A stretch of 64,000 nt of DNA from Francisella uliginis. Lineage in GTDB: Bacteria > Pseudomonadota > Gammaproteobacteria > Francisellales > Francisellaceae. Below, one piece after another: positions 17,894-26,030 of the stretch. Below the pieces are notes generated by a model. The model did no database searches, was not told where the DNA came from, and worked only from the letters and a program-made list of their open reading frames with translations. Made by a program: the position numbers and the translations under genes. Position 1 is the first letter of the stretch. Every line of letters starts with the position of its first letter. The DNA is taken from contig NZ_CP016796.1 in NCBI RefSeq assembly GCF_001895265.1, positions 744,001 to 808,000 on the forward strand, read 5' to 3'.

Positions 17894-18951
17894 TTTTCTA
17901 AACTCACTTTAGCATTTGGATATAATTTTCTACTACTAGCAATAATAACCTTATCATTCTTATCTAATGAAGATGATATTTGTAAGTAGTCATTATAAAT
18001 TTTACGTACTTCTACAAAAACTTTCTCTGCAGTACCATTGTTATATTTGTAGACAAAATATTGATCATCATCCATAACTACAGCTTGTTTAGGAACTAAT
18101 ATCATTTTATTTTTATCTGAAAACAATACTCTAATCTTGACAAATAAACCAGGAAGTAATTCTCTATCATCATTAGGTATCACACCTTCAATATGTATTG
18201 AATGGCTACCATCTCTTGAGATTTCAGAAGATTCAAAAGCATTTACATCAATTAATTTATCTATTGATTGAACATATGCTTGAATGGTAGCTTCTTTACT
18301 CTTTTTAAACTTTCTATAATCATCCTCTTCCATATCAAAAGATATTCTAATTTTGTCAATATTATCTATAGTAGCAATCTTATCTTTATCAGTTATATAT
18401 TCGCCTTCTGAGACATATTTAGATTCTACTATGCCATTTGTGGGTGATAATATATAACTTTTTTCCTTTTCATCTAAACGTTCGTAATATTCTTGTTTAT
18501 TATTGAGATAGTCCAATCTAAATTTACTATATTCAAAATTACTGGCAGCACCTTTTTCTACAAGCTTTCTCATTGCTTCAGCTTGTTTATATTTAGTTTC
18601 ATATATTTCTTTTTGGATTTGAATTCTGGAGTCAATTAATTCCGTGTCAAAAGATAATAATAAATCTCCTTTTTTTACAAAAGAGCCTAAAGAAAAAGTA
18701 ACATTATGAACTACCCCTGATGATTTAGCTCTTACAGTAAAAACTTGATAAGCACTAGTTTTTCCAAATAAATTCAATTCATTATATGAGTCTTGTTCTT
18801 TAAGGTTTTCGACCTCAACAACTATTGGTAATTTATTTTTTAAAATTCCTTTGTTTTTTGTAGTTATAGTATGATGTGATTTTTTAGTATACAAAAAAAT
18901 AGATAGTATACAAATTAAGCCAATAAAGATAATACTGGTTTTTTTATTCAT
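17890..18951 (-). CDS. RND efflux periplasmic adaptor (membrane-fusion) protein
   Basis: A 353-residue adaptor with an N-terminal membrane anchor/uncleaved signal (MNKKTSIIFIGLICILSIFLY), a lipoyl half-motif (VRAKSSGVVHNVTFSLGSFVKKGD), a helical hairpin of about 70 residues, the second lipoyl half (ILSPTNGIVESKYVSEGEYI) and a beta-barrel plus membrane-proximal domain (PNDDRELLPGLFVKIRVLF, VPKQAVVMDD). It bridges the RND pump encoded directly downstream to an outer-membrane channel. It follows the repeat-protein gene after 14 bases and overlaps the pump gene by 4 bases, so the three form one operon. There is no lipobox cysteine, so it is anchored by its N-terminal helix. Confidence 0.93.
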   Translation of the reverse strand: MNKKTSIIFIGLICILSIFLYTKKSHHTITTKNKGILKNKLPIVVEVENLKEQDSYNELNLFGKTSAYQVFTVRAKSSGVVHNVTFSLGSFVKKGDLLLSFDTELIDSRIQIQKEIYETKYKQAEAMRKLVEKGAASNFEYSKFRLDYLNNKQEYYERLDEKEKSYILSPTNGIVESKYVSEGEYITDKDKIATIDNIDKIRISFDMEEDDYRKFKKSKEATIQAYVQSIDKLIDVNAFESSEISRDGSHSIHIEGVIPNDDRELLPGLFVKIRVLFSDKNKMILVPKQAVVMDDDQYFVYKYNNGTAEKVFVEVRKIYNDYLQISSSLDKNDKVIIASSRKLYPNAKVSLEK

Positions 18952-18965
18952 GCTTTATACCTGAT

Positions 18966-21224
18966 CTATTTGAAGGTTTTAACTTTATCGTCTAACTTCA
19001 CCGGACTACCTTTAACCTCTTTGGGACTGATTTGAGAAGTTTTGACGGGGTTATCTATGCTTGTTTTTCCTAATGAGCTTATTGGTTGTGTAACTGTCAT
19101 TGGACTGCTTAATACTAAACTAGAGCTTTGATTTATTTCAATTGGAGTTAGCTTTTTGATACTTCCTTTATCATCAATTTTCTTTGATTTTTGTGATAAA
19201 TGATCAATGCTTTCAAGTTTACTATCTATAGATGATTTGTCAGCACTAGCCATTAAATCATGGCTTTTAGCTTTACTTTCTTGTCCTAACGTAGATGGCT
19301 TATCTGACTTTTTCACTTGAGTTTCTATTTTAGTTGGTTTTTTAGTTTGTTGAATCTCTAGCTTAGTTGCTTCTGGCGCTTTGAGAGGTTTTTTTATATT
19401 AGTAATTTCTTTTCTATATAGTTCTAATCCTTGACAAACAGCATCGATCTTTTCTTCATGAAATAAGTATTTTTCTAGGAAGTGACTGTCTTTAGTAATG
19501 CCAAACCTATCCATATCGGTTAAAAAAATATTAAAATCACTTTCTTTCAAAATTACGTGTGAAGTTATTATTTTTGAAGCATTTAAATTAGCTGGGTCAA
19601 TGAAACTAGCATTTCCCTTGTCATTATTAGCTTTAAATTCAGAAATAACTACTGAGTTTTCTGGAGAGCTGTGACTAGAAATCATTTTTCTTAAAGCTTC
19701 ATCATTCTCTGGACCAGACCAACGATTATCATGTGCATTTATCGCCATATCTCTAGGACCACCTATAAGGCTATCTCCTGCAGGGGTTTTAAGATCGAAT
19801 TTACCTTTTAATATTTTGTTGTTTGGTTTGCCTGTCCCTGTTTTTATACCATCAGCAATCAAAGGATGATATTTTACAGTAACGTTATCTGATTTAGCTT
19901 TTTCGAAATTTTCATTTGGACTTTTTCCTTCTTTTATCCCATATTCTTTATAGTGAGTAAATCCATCAGTAATTTTACCTTCGCTTACTGCTTTTGCTAT
20001 ATTTGGATATTTTTTGAGATAATATTTCTCATCAAAAATTGCATTATGAATATTTATACTTTCCTTTAAAGCTATATCAAACTTTTGCTGAACTACAAAA
20101 TATAAAAGTGTATTATCAACTCTTGTTTGAAGAGAGAGTGCTGGCCACAATGTTCCAAAATTAGGATCATAAGTCGAGATTAGTGGAACATTTGCACTAA
20201 AAATATTTTGCACTCCAGTCTCTTGTGTCCAAGAATAATCTTGGGGAGAGCTAATATTTTCTGAAATATAACTAGGTTTTCCATCCATTAGAAAATTTTG
20301 TACTTGACTATTATCAGTTGGCCTAACTTTAAATTCTAATTTTTCAGGTTCTACTGTACTAATAACTTGAGCTTTAGGCTCTACTTTAGCAGGATTAGGC
20401 TTAGTTTCAGCCGGTTTAGGCTGAGCTTTAGGCTCTACTTTAACAGGAGTAGGTTTAGTTTCAGCCGGTTTAGGCTGAGCTTTAGGCTCTACTTTAACAG
20501 GAGTAGGTTTAGTTTCAGCCGGTTTAGGCTGAGCTTTAGGCTCTACTTTAACAGGAGTAGGTTTAGTTTCAGCCGGTTTAGGCTGAGCTTTAGGCTCTAC
20601 TTTAACAGGAGTAGGTTTAGTTTCAGTAGTTTTAGGCTGAGCTTTAGGCTCTACTTTAACAGGAGTAGGTTTAGTTTCAGCCGGTTTAGGCTGAGCTTTA
20701 GGTTCTACTTTAACAGGAGTAGGTTTAGTTTCAGCCGGTTTAGGCTGAGCTTTAGGTTCTACTTTAACAGGAGTAGATTTAGTTTCAGCCGGTTTAGGCT
20801 GAGCTTTAGGCTCTACTTTAACAGGAGTAGGTTTAGTTTCAGCCGGTTTAGGCTGAGCTTTAGGCTCTACTTTAACAGGAGTAGGTTTAGTTTCAGCCGG
20901 TTTAGGCTGAGCTTTAGGCTCTACTTTAACAGGAGTAGGTTTAGTTTCAGCCGGTTTAGGCTGAGCTTTAGGCTCTACTTTAACAGGAGTAGGTTTAGTT
21001 TCAGCCGGTTTAGGCTGAGCTTTAGGCTCTACTTTAACAGGAGTAGGTTTAGTTTCAGCCGGTTTAGGCTGAGCTTTAGGTTCTACTTTAACAGGAGTAG
21101 ATTTAGTTTCAGCCGGTTTAGGCTGAGCTTTAGGCTCTACTTTAGGGTCTTCCATAGCAAACGTAATTGTGTAGGTAAGCGTAAGCATAAAGCTAGATAA
21201 AAAAAGCTTTTGTCGGGTAAACAT
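18966..21224 (-). CDS. Secreted Pro/Lys-rich repeat protein, first gene of an RND operon
   Basis: A 752-residue protein I do not recognise as a whole. A signal peptide (MFTRQKLFLSSFMLTLTYTITFA) is followed by 14 full copies of an 18-residue repeat (KVEPKAQPKPAETKPTPV and variants, residues 28-279) and a partial copy. This resembles the extended Pro-Lys spacers of TonB-like or wall-spanning proteins. Near residues 395-438 is the motif FDEKYYLKKYPNIAKAV...HYKEYGIKEGKSP, a short repeat type seen in many secreted and surface proteins. The region 465-620 is folded-looking and novel to me (GGPRDMAINAHDNRWSGPENDEAL). The last 130 residues are a Ser/Lys/Thr-rich, probably disordered tail. It is cotranscribed with an RND adaptor and pump. 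It may be an envelope-spanning or surface factor that works with the pump or is moved by it; this is inference. Confidence 0.85.
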   Translation of the reverse strand: MFTRQKLFLSSFMLTLTYTITFAMEDPKVEPKAQPKPAETKSTPVKVEPKAQPKPAETKPTPVKVEPKAQPKPAETKPTPVKVEPKAQPKPAETKPTPVKVEPKAQPKPAETKPTPVKVEPKAQPKPAETKPTPVKVEPKAQPKPAETKSTPVKVEPKAQPKPAETKPTPVKVEPKAQPKPAETKPTPVKVEPKAQPKTTETKPTPVKVEPKAQPKPAETKPTPVKVEPKAQPKPAETKPTPVKVEPKAQPKPAETKPTPVKVEPKAQPKPAETKPNPAKVEPKAQVISTVEPEKLEFKVRPTDNSQVQNFLMDGKPSYISENISSPQDYSWTQETGVQNIFSANVPLISTYDPNFGTLWPALSLQTRVDNTLLYFVVQQKFDIALKESINIHNAIFDEKYYLKKYPNIAKAVSEGKITDGFTHYKEYGIKEGKSPNENFEKAKSDNVTVKYHPLIADGIKTGTGKPNNKILKGKFDLKTPAGDSLIGGPRDMAINAHDNRWSGPENDEALRKMISSHSSPENSVVISEFKANNDKGNASFIDPANLNASKIITSHVILKESDFNIFLTDMDRFGITKDSHFLEKYLFHEEKIDAVCQGLELYRKEITNIKKPLKAPEATKLEIQQTKKPTKIETQVKKSDKPSTLGQESKAKSHDLMASADKSSIDSKLESIDHLSQKSKKIDDKGSIKKLTPIEINQSSSLVLSSPMTVTQPISSLGKTSIDNPVKTSQISPKEVKGSPVKLDDKVKTFK
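20367..21143 (-). repeat. 54-bp tandem repeat array (14 full units plus a partial one)
   Basis: A head-to-tail array of 54-bp units encoding the 18-residue Pro/Lys repeat. Units are nearly identical. The visible variants are ATT/GGT at the KSTPV/KPTPV position (units 1 and 7), a TTE variant of the PAE codons (unit 10), a last full unit ending KPNPA and a few GGTTCT/GGCTCT synonymous changes. Because 54 is a multiple of three, changes in copy number keep the frame and would only change spacer length. Such arrays vary in length between strains and are easily mis-assembled. Confidence 0.97.
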
Positions 21225-21466
21225 TTATATTTTCCTATGTTGTTGATTTAATGTAAAAATCTTAAGCACCTGCATTTTATTTGATAAATTTAGTTTTAGA
21301 TAGATATTTACACAGCAAATATTTTATTAATAGTTACTAAATTTCTAACTATATAAGATAATCAACAAATGTAACTAAGATGTTGCTCACTTGTAAAATT
21401 TTGTAATTTTTTTATTTAAAAATGACTTATAATTTAAGTATGGTTACTTTAAATTAAGAATATGTT

Positions 21467-22039
21467 TTGGAAGTCAAAAGTCGTTGTTTTGGTAATAAAC
21501 AAGGTCAAGAAATCTATGCTGAATATCACGATAATGAATGGGGTGTTCCCAAACATGATGATAGAGAACTTTTTGAACTTCTTATACTTGAAGGAGCTCA
21601 AGCTGGTTTAAATTGGGAAACTATCTTGAAGAAAAGACAAGGTTATCGGCAAGCTTTTTATAACTTTGATCCCATTAAAGTTGCAAGGATGTCAGATTCT
21701 GAATTAGAATCTTTACGCTCAAACCCAGGAGTTATTCGTAATAAATTAAAGATTTACTCTGCTAGAAAGAATGCTCAAATATTTCTTAAAATTCAAAAGG
21801 AATTTGCTAGTTTTAGTAATTATTTATGGTCATTTGTGAGTCATAAGCCTATAAAAAATAGTTGGCAATCTCACAAAGATGTACCAACATCTACAGCTAT
21901 TAGTGAGAGAATTTCAAAAGATCTAAAAAAACGAGGTATGAGTTTTGTTGGTCCAATAATTATTTATGCTTATATGCAAGCAGCAGGTTTAGTAAATGAT
22001 CATTTAGTAAGTTGCTGGTGCTATTCATATTCAAATTAG
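21467..22039 (+). CDS. tag: DNA-3-methyladenine glycosylase I
   Basis: A 190-residue base-excision repair enzyme that removes 3-methyladenine from alkylated DNA. It matches E. coli Tag throughout: YHDNEWGVPKHDDRELFELL near the start, the LEGAQAGLNWETILKKR catalytic region, LWSFVSHKPI and the end NDHLVSCWCY. The zinc ligands are all visible (Cys in SRCFG, His in EYHDN, and His and Cys in NDHLVSC). The only start codon that fits is TTG at 21467: an in-frame stop lies at 21455, and the ATG at 21462 is in another frame. Translation may therefore be weak. The 3' end overlaps the convergent glycerate kinase gene by 9 bases. Confidence 0.92.
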   Translation: MEVKSRCFGNKQGQEIYAEYHDNEWGVPKHDDRELFELLILEGAQAGLNWETILKKRQGYRQAFYNFDPIKVARMSDSELESLRSNPGVIRNKLKIYSARKNAQIFLKIQKEFASFSNYLWSFVSHKPIKNSWQSHKDVPTSTAISERISKDLKKRGMSFVGPIIIYAYMQAAGLVNDHLVSCWCYSYSN

Positions 22040-23158
22040 AAGTTTTGCAATATTATTTGCGGTTTGTTCGATATTTTCAGCGGCATGAGCAAGGATAGTT
22101 TTTAAATCTGTATAGTGAGTTATACATGAAAATATAGCATCTATAGCAGAGTTATTTAAATCAGTATCTTTGAGTTCATAACTACCAACTATTGCAATTA
22201 CTTTTTTGACGCTCTGACTTTTAGCTTTTTGAGCAACTGTAATAGGGATCTTGCCACATAAGCTTTGCTTATCCATTTTACCTTCACCAACAATGACGAT
22301 ATCAACATTATTTAAGTGCTTATCAAATTCGATAGTATCTAAAATTAGCTCAGCACCTGAAACTAGCTCAGCATTTAAAAAAGTTGCTAAAGCAAAACCA
22401 ACTCCTCCAGCAGCTCCAACACCTGGAACATTTTCACAACTTTTATTTAGATTATTATTACAAAGGTCGGCAAAAGTTTTTATTTTTTCATCTACTTTAT
22501 TTAATTGATCATCAGTAATGCCTTTTTGTTTACCAAAAGTGTGTGTTGCTCCAGTTTTTCCAAATAACACATTATTTACATCGCAAGCTATTTTAAAACT
22601 ACAGTCTTTAATTCGATTATCAAAATTGCTCAGATTAATATTTTTTATATCAGATAAGTTATTTGGGCAACAGTGTGTGATAATGTCATTGTTATCATTT
22701 AAAAACTCTGCTCCTAATGCTTGTAATAAACCAATACCAGCATCATTAGTTCCACTACCACCGAGAGTTAGTATGAATTTCCTAATCCCCTTATCTAAAG
22801 CATCTTTAATAATTTGGCCGAAGCCATAAGTATTCGCGCTGAGAGGATCTCTTTGATTTTGCGGATATAAATTTAAGCCACAACATTGGGCTAACTCTAT
22901 AATTGCAGTATCTTTATTTATTAGGTAATTAGCTGTAATTATATTACCAAGATGTGCTTTTACTTTTATACTAATATTTTGTGCTAATGATAGATTTTGT
23001 CTTATCGCATCAAGTGAACCTTCACCACCATCTGCAACAGGAGTTTTAATATATGTAGCTTTAGGAAATGTTTTTTTAAAACCTCTTTCTATAGCATCAC
23101 AGACTTTAATAGCTGATAATGATTCTTTAAAAGAGTCAGGCGCAATTACAATTTTCAT
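22031..23158 (-). CDS. Glycerate kinase (GlxK/GarK family)
   Basis: A 375-residue kinase that phosphorylates D-glycerate, in known members giving 2-phosphoglycerate for glycolysis. It has the family's N-terminal MKIVIAPDSFKESLSA, VADGGEGSLDAI near residue 42, the glycine-rich TLGGSGTNDAGIGLLQALGA near 135, and GVGAAGGVGFAL and IVGEGKMDKQSLCGKIP in the C-terminal half. The length is typical. It is transcribed divergently from an MFS transporter whose subfamily often carries sugar acids, so the two probably form a glycerate or aldarate utilisation pair sharing the control region 23159-23265. The exact substrate is inference. Confidence 0.93.
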   Translation of the reverse strand: MKIVIAPDSFKESLSAIKVCDAIERGFKKTFPKATYIKTPVADGGEGSLDAIRQNLSLAQNISIKVKAHLGNIITANYLINKDTAIIELAQCCGLNLYPQNQRDPLSANTYGFGQIIKDALDKGIRKFILTLGGSGTNDAGIGLLQALGAEFLNDNNDIITHCCPNNLSDIKNINLSNFDNRIKDCSFKIACDVNNVLFGKTGATHTFGKQKGITDDQLNKVDEKIKTFADLCNNNLNKSCENVPGVGAAGGVGFALATFLNAELVSGAELILDTIEFDKHLNNVDIVIVGEGKMDKQSLCGKIPITVAQKAKSQSVKKVIAIVGSYELKDTDLNNSAIDAIFSCITHYTDLKTILAHAAENIEQTANNIAKLLI

Positions 23159-23265
23159 AAGGGTTTATCTTTGTAATGTTTATAGGTCTTAAAAAACAAT
23201 TGTATTTTATTTTGCTAATTATTTCATATAATTAAAGTTATTATTAGAATTAAGTTTCTTACATT

Positions 23266-24522
23266 ATGAACGATAATATTTATAAAAAAGTCAGTTGGCG
23301 AATTGTTCCTTTCCTTCTTATTTGCTATACATTAGCTTATTTAGATAGAGTTAATGTTTCATTTGCTAAAATACAGATGATCTCTGATTTATCACTTTCA
23401 GAAACAGTCTATGGCTTTGGTGCAGGAATATTCTTTATCGGGTACTTTATCTTTGAGGTTCCTAGTAATTATCTTCTAGTTAAGATTGGACCAAGTCGAT
23501 GGTTAGGCTTTTTGATGGTAGTTTGGGGGATACTGTCAGCTTGTACTATGTTTATTAACTCAGCCACACAATATTATGTTCTAAGGTTTACATTAGGTCT
23601 GGCAGAAGCAGGGTTCTTTCCTGGTGTTATTTACTATTTATCAGAGTGGTATCCTTCGCGTAAGAGAGCTAAGGTAACAGCTATTTTCTTCAGTGCAACA
23701 GCTTTTTCAGGAATATTTGGTGGACCAATCTCTGGTTTTATAATGGATATCTTTAATCAACATCATTATGATGGCTGGAGAATGTTATTTTTAATCGAGG
23801 GAATTCCGACTATTATACTTGGTTTAATGGCGCCAAGAATTTTAAGCTCAATAGATAAAGCAAAGTGGCTAACTCAACAAGATAGAGATTATCTGCATAA
23901 ACAATTAGAAAAAGATCGTTCAACACATTTACAATATAAGAAGTCAGCCATCTTTTTAGATATTCGAGTTTGGTGGTTATCATTAATTTATTTCTGCGGG
24001 ATTACCGGCTTATATGCCATTAGTTTTTATTTACCAACTTTAATTGAAGATTCTGGAATAACAAATATTTTTATGATTGGTGTGATATCTGCGATACCAT
24101 ATATTTTTGCAGTGATTGTTATGATTGTTGTGGGAGCAAGTTCTGATTATTTTAAAGAAAGGAAATATCATTTAATTGGAGTAAGTGTGATGGCAGCTGT
24201 AGGCTTTGTTGGCATAGGACTATTTGGTGGTAATACCTATTTATCATTAGTCTTTATGTCATTAGCAACAGCAGGGATATTGACATTAATTCCATTATTT
24301 TGGAGTTTGCCAGCAGCAATATTAAGTGGTATGGCAGCAGCGATAGCAATAGCTATAATTAACTCAGTAGGTAATTTGTCAGGTTTTGTAACACCATATT
24401 TAGTTGGATATATTATTGATACTACAGCATCTATATCTTTAGCTTTATATATGGTGGCTATAGTTGTTTTAGTTGGTGCGATTTTGATTTATGTTTTTCT
24501 CAATAAAGCATCAAAAAGTTAG
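23266..24522 (+). CDS. MFS transporter, anion:cation symporter family (sugar-acid type)
   Basis: A 418-residue, 12-span inner-membrane symporter. The N-terminus RIVPFLLICYTLAYLDRVNVSFAK is the hallmark of the ACS family (GudP, GarP, ExuT and related carriers). Other landmarks are EVPSNYLLVKIGPSRWLG in loop 2-3, LGLAEAGFFPGVIYYLSEWYPSRKRAK and the mid-protein hydrophilic loop around residues 195-225. A TATAAT lies at 23227-23232, upstream of the ATG. The divergent glycerate kinase gene suggests uptake of glycerate, or of glucarate/galactarate-type acids broken down to it. No catabolic aldolase or dehydratase is nearby, so the substrate is uncertain. Confidence 0.92.
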   Translation: MNDNIYKKVSWRIVPFLLICYTLAYLDRVNVSFAKIQMISDLSLSETVYGFGAGIFFIGYFIFEVPSNYLLVKIGPSRWLGFLMVVWGILSACTMFINSATQYYVLRFTLGLAEAGFFPGVIYYLSEWYPSRKRAKVTAIFFSATAFSGIFGGPISGFIMDIFNQHHYDGWRMLFLIEGIPTIILGLMAPRILSSIDKAKWLTQQDRDYLHKQLEKDRSTHLQYKKSAIFLDIRVWWLSLIYFCGITGLYAISFYLPTLIEDSGITNIFMIGVISAIPYIFAVIVMIVVGASSDYFKERKYHLIGVSVMAAVGFVGIGLFGGNTYLSLVFMSLATAGILTLIPLFWSLPAAILSGMAAAIAIAIINSVGNLSGFVTPYLVGYIIDTTASISLALYMVAIVVLVGAILIYVFLNKASKS

Positions 24523-24531
24523 ATCTAGTAT

Positions 24532-24559
24532 TTGTCATTATGTTAATTTTTGTTATAAT
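24532..24559 (+). promoter_or_regulatory. Probable sigma-70 promoter of rplU-rpmA
   Basis: TTGTCA (24532-24537), a 16-base spacer and a perfect TATAAT (24554-24559). It gives a leader of about 105 bases before rplU, with a small CTAG...CTAG inverted repeat near its start. Consensus match only. Confidence 0.6.
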
Positions 24560-24672
24560 ATGATGTCTAGTTTTGTCTAGGCACGTTGAAATAATAACAA
24601 AAAGTCAGAAGTCTACTAATAAAAATAATAGGCAGTTCTGAGGATTTAAAATCTAATAAATGGAGTTAGTAA

Positions 24673-24987
24673 ATGTACGCGATAATTAAAAATGGCGGTA
24701 AGCAATACAAAGTAAAAGAAGGCGAAGTAGTTAAGCTTGAAAAATTCGATCTTGGTATTGGTGAAAAAGTAGAATTTGATACAGTTTTAATGGGACAAAC
24801 TGCAGAAGGCGAAGTTAAAATCGGCGCTCCTGTTGTAGAAGGTGCTAAAGTTGTAGCTGAAGTTGTAGAACAAGGACGTAACAAGAAAGTAAAAATTATG
24901 AAGTTCCGTCGTCGTAAGCACAGCATGAAGCAACAAGGTCACCGTCAGTATTTTACAGCGGTAAAAGTTTCATCTATTAGTTTATAA
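24673..24987 (+). CDS. rplU: 50S ribosomal protein L21
   Basis: A 104-residue large-subunit protein that binds 23S rRNA near domain IV/L20. It shows the standard start [23 protein letters not shown], the internal [19 protein letters not shown] and the basic end [19 protein letters not shown]. The length matches E. coli L21 (103). A Shine-Dalgarno (TGGAGTTAG) precedes the ATG. It is paired with rpmA 30 bases downstream, the usual bacterial order. Codon use is biased, as expected for a highly expressed gene (CGT for Arg, GAA for Glu). Confidence 0.98.
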   Translation: MYAIIKNGGKQYKVKEGEVVKLEKFDLGIGEKVEFDTVLMGQTAEGEVKIGAPVVEGAKVVAEVVEQGRNKKVKIMKFRRRKHSMKQQGHRQYFTAVKVSSISL

Positions 24988-25017
24988 TTTTATTAAGAAT
25001 ATTTAAGGAGTATACAA

Positions 25018-25272
25018 ATGGCTCATAAGAAAGCTGGTGGTAGTACTAGAAACGGAAGAGATTCAAACCCTAAGTATTTAGGTGTTAAAAGATATGGTGG
25101 TGAATTTGTTAAAGCAGGTACAATCATTCTGCGTCAAAGAGGTACAAAGACTCATCCAGGTGTAAACGTAGGTTGTGGTAAAGATCATACTTTATTTGCT
25201 CTTAAAGATGGTACTGTTAAGTTCCATACTGGTGGTGCATTAAGTCGTAAGTTTGTTTCAATCGACGAATAA
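25018..25272 (+). CDS. rpmA: 50S ribosomal protein L27
   Basis: An 84-residue large-subunit protein whose N-terminal tail reaches the peptidyl-transferase centre. The sequence [20 protein letters not shown] begins without the cleaved leader found in Firmicutes, so the mature N-terminus is direct. [19 protein letters not shown] and the HPG turn are canonical, and the length is normal. A strong AAGGAG precedes the start. It is cotranscribed with rplU. The usual downstream GTPase gene obgE does not follow; a LysE-type exporter gene does. Confidence 0.98.
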   Translation: MAHKKAGGSTRNGRDSNPKYLGVKRYGGEFVKAGTIILRQRGTKTHPGVNVGCGKDHTLFALKDGTVKFHTGGALSRKFVSIDE

Positions 25273-25380
25273 TAAATTTCATAATTCATCTATCTTATAA
25301 ATCAAATAATTTCTTAGTAAGTAATAAATTACAAATATTTATTTTCAATAGAATTTACTATAAAAAATAGCTATTATTTT

Positions 25381-25398
25381 ATATCTTTTAGATATAAT
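25381..25398 (+). promoter_or_regulatory. Dyad overlapping a -10 box upstream of the LysE-type gene
   Basis: ATATCT-TTT-AGATAT is a perfect 6-3-6 inverted repeat whose right arm runs into TATAAT (25393-25398). The start codon is 27 bases further on. No good -35 box lies 16-18 bases upstream, so activation by a regulator bound at or above the dyad is possible. In such A+T-rich DNA this could also be chance. Confidence 0.35.
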
Positions 25399-25424
25399 AG
25401 TATCTTTAATTAAAAGTATTTTTC

Positions 25425-26021
25425 ATGAGTTTTTATTTACCTTTAGTTCTATTTTGTGTTTCTTCAACAGTTACACCTGGACCAAACAATTTGATGTTAT
25501 TAATATCATCAATAAAATTTGGTATAAGAAGGACGTTTTTTCATTATTTAGGGATATGTTTAGGATTTCCTTTTATGGTATTTGTTATAGGACTTGGTTT
25601 AGAATCTATCTTCGCAAGCTATCCAAAATTGCATTTAGTCATAAAAGTTATAGGCGCAGTATATATGATTTGGTTAGCTTTGAAGATAATTTCATCATCA
25701 AGTTATAGTGATGAAAAAAATAGTAAACCACTAAACTTTAAACAGGCTGCATTATTTCAATGGGTAAATCCAAAAGCCTGGGTTATGGCTATTGGAGTTA
25801 TATCTACTTATACAGTTATTAGCAATAATATAAGTTTATTTTTTCAAGTAGTTGTTATATCAATTATTTATATGATTGTTTCATTTTTTTGTACAGGTTT
25901 CTGGTTGTTTGGAGGAAATCTTGTAAAAAGAATTTTGAGTGATGAAAAGCATCTGAAAGTATTTAATTTAGTCCTAGGTTTATTGCTTATATTATCTATT
26001 GTGATAATGATTTTTGAGTAA
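25425..26021 (+). CDS. LysE/RhtB family amino-acid exporter
   Basis: A 198-residue inner-membrane protein with six predicted spans. The N-terminus FCVSSTVTPGPNNLMLLISS contains the diagnostic TPGPN motif of the LysE/RhtB superfamily, and FQWVNPKAWVMAIG is the conserved mid-protein motif. These carriers export amino acids or their derivatives (threonine, homoserine, cysteine, leucine) by proton exchange. The substrate cannot be told from sequence. The gene stands alone after rpmA and ends 9 bases before the convergent polyamine transporter operon. Confidence 0.92.
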   Translation: MSFYLPLVLFCVSSTVTPGPNNLMLLISSIKFGIRRTFFHYLGICLGFPFMVFVIGLGLESIFASYPKLHLVIKVIGAVYMIWLALKIISSSSYSDEKNSKPLNFKQAALFQWVNPKAWVMAIGVISTYTVISNNISLFFQVVVISIIYMIVSFFCTGFWLFGGNLVKRILSDEKHLKVFNLVLGLLLILSIVIMIFE

Positions 26022-26030
26022 TCTTATACT

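Noticed and set aside
20367-21143. Regular repeats that might be a CRISPR array
   Set aside because: Units are contiguous, with no unique spacers, are not of repeat-spacer form and translate to an in-frame protein repeat. No cas genes are present.
20367-21200. Long open frame (277 codons) on the plus strand across the 54-bp repeats, coding for a repeated Ser/Phe/Arg sequence
   Set aside because: It is the antisense of the repeat array. It stays open only because the unit length is a multiple of three; it has no ribosome site and ends within the signal-peptide region of the real gene.
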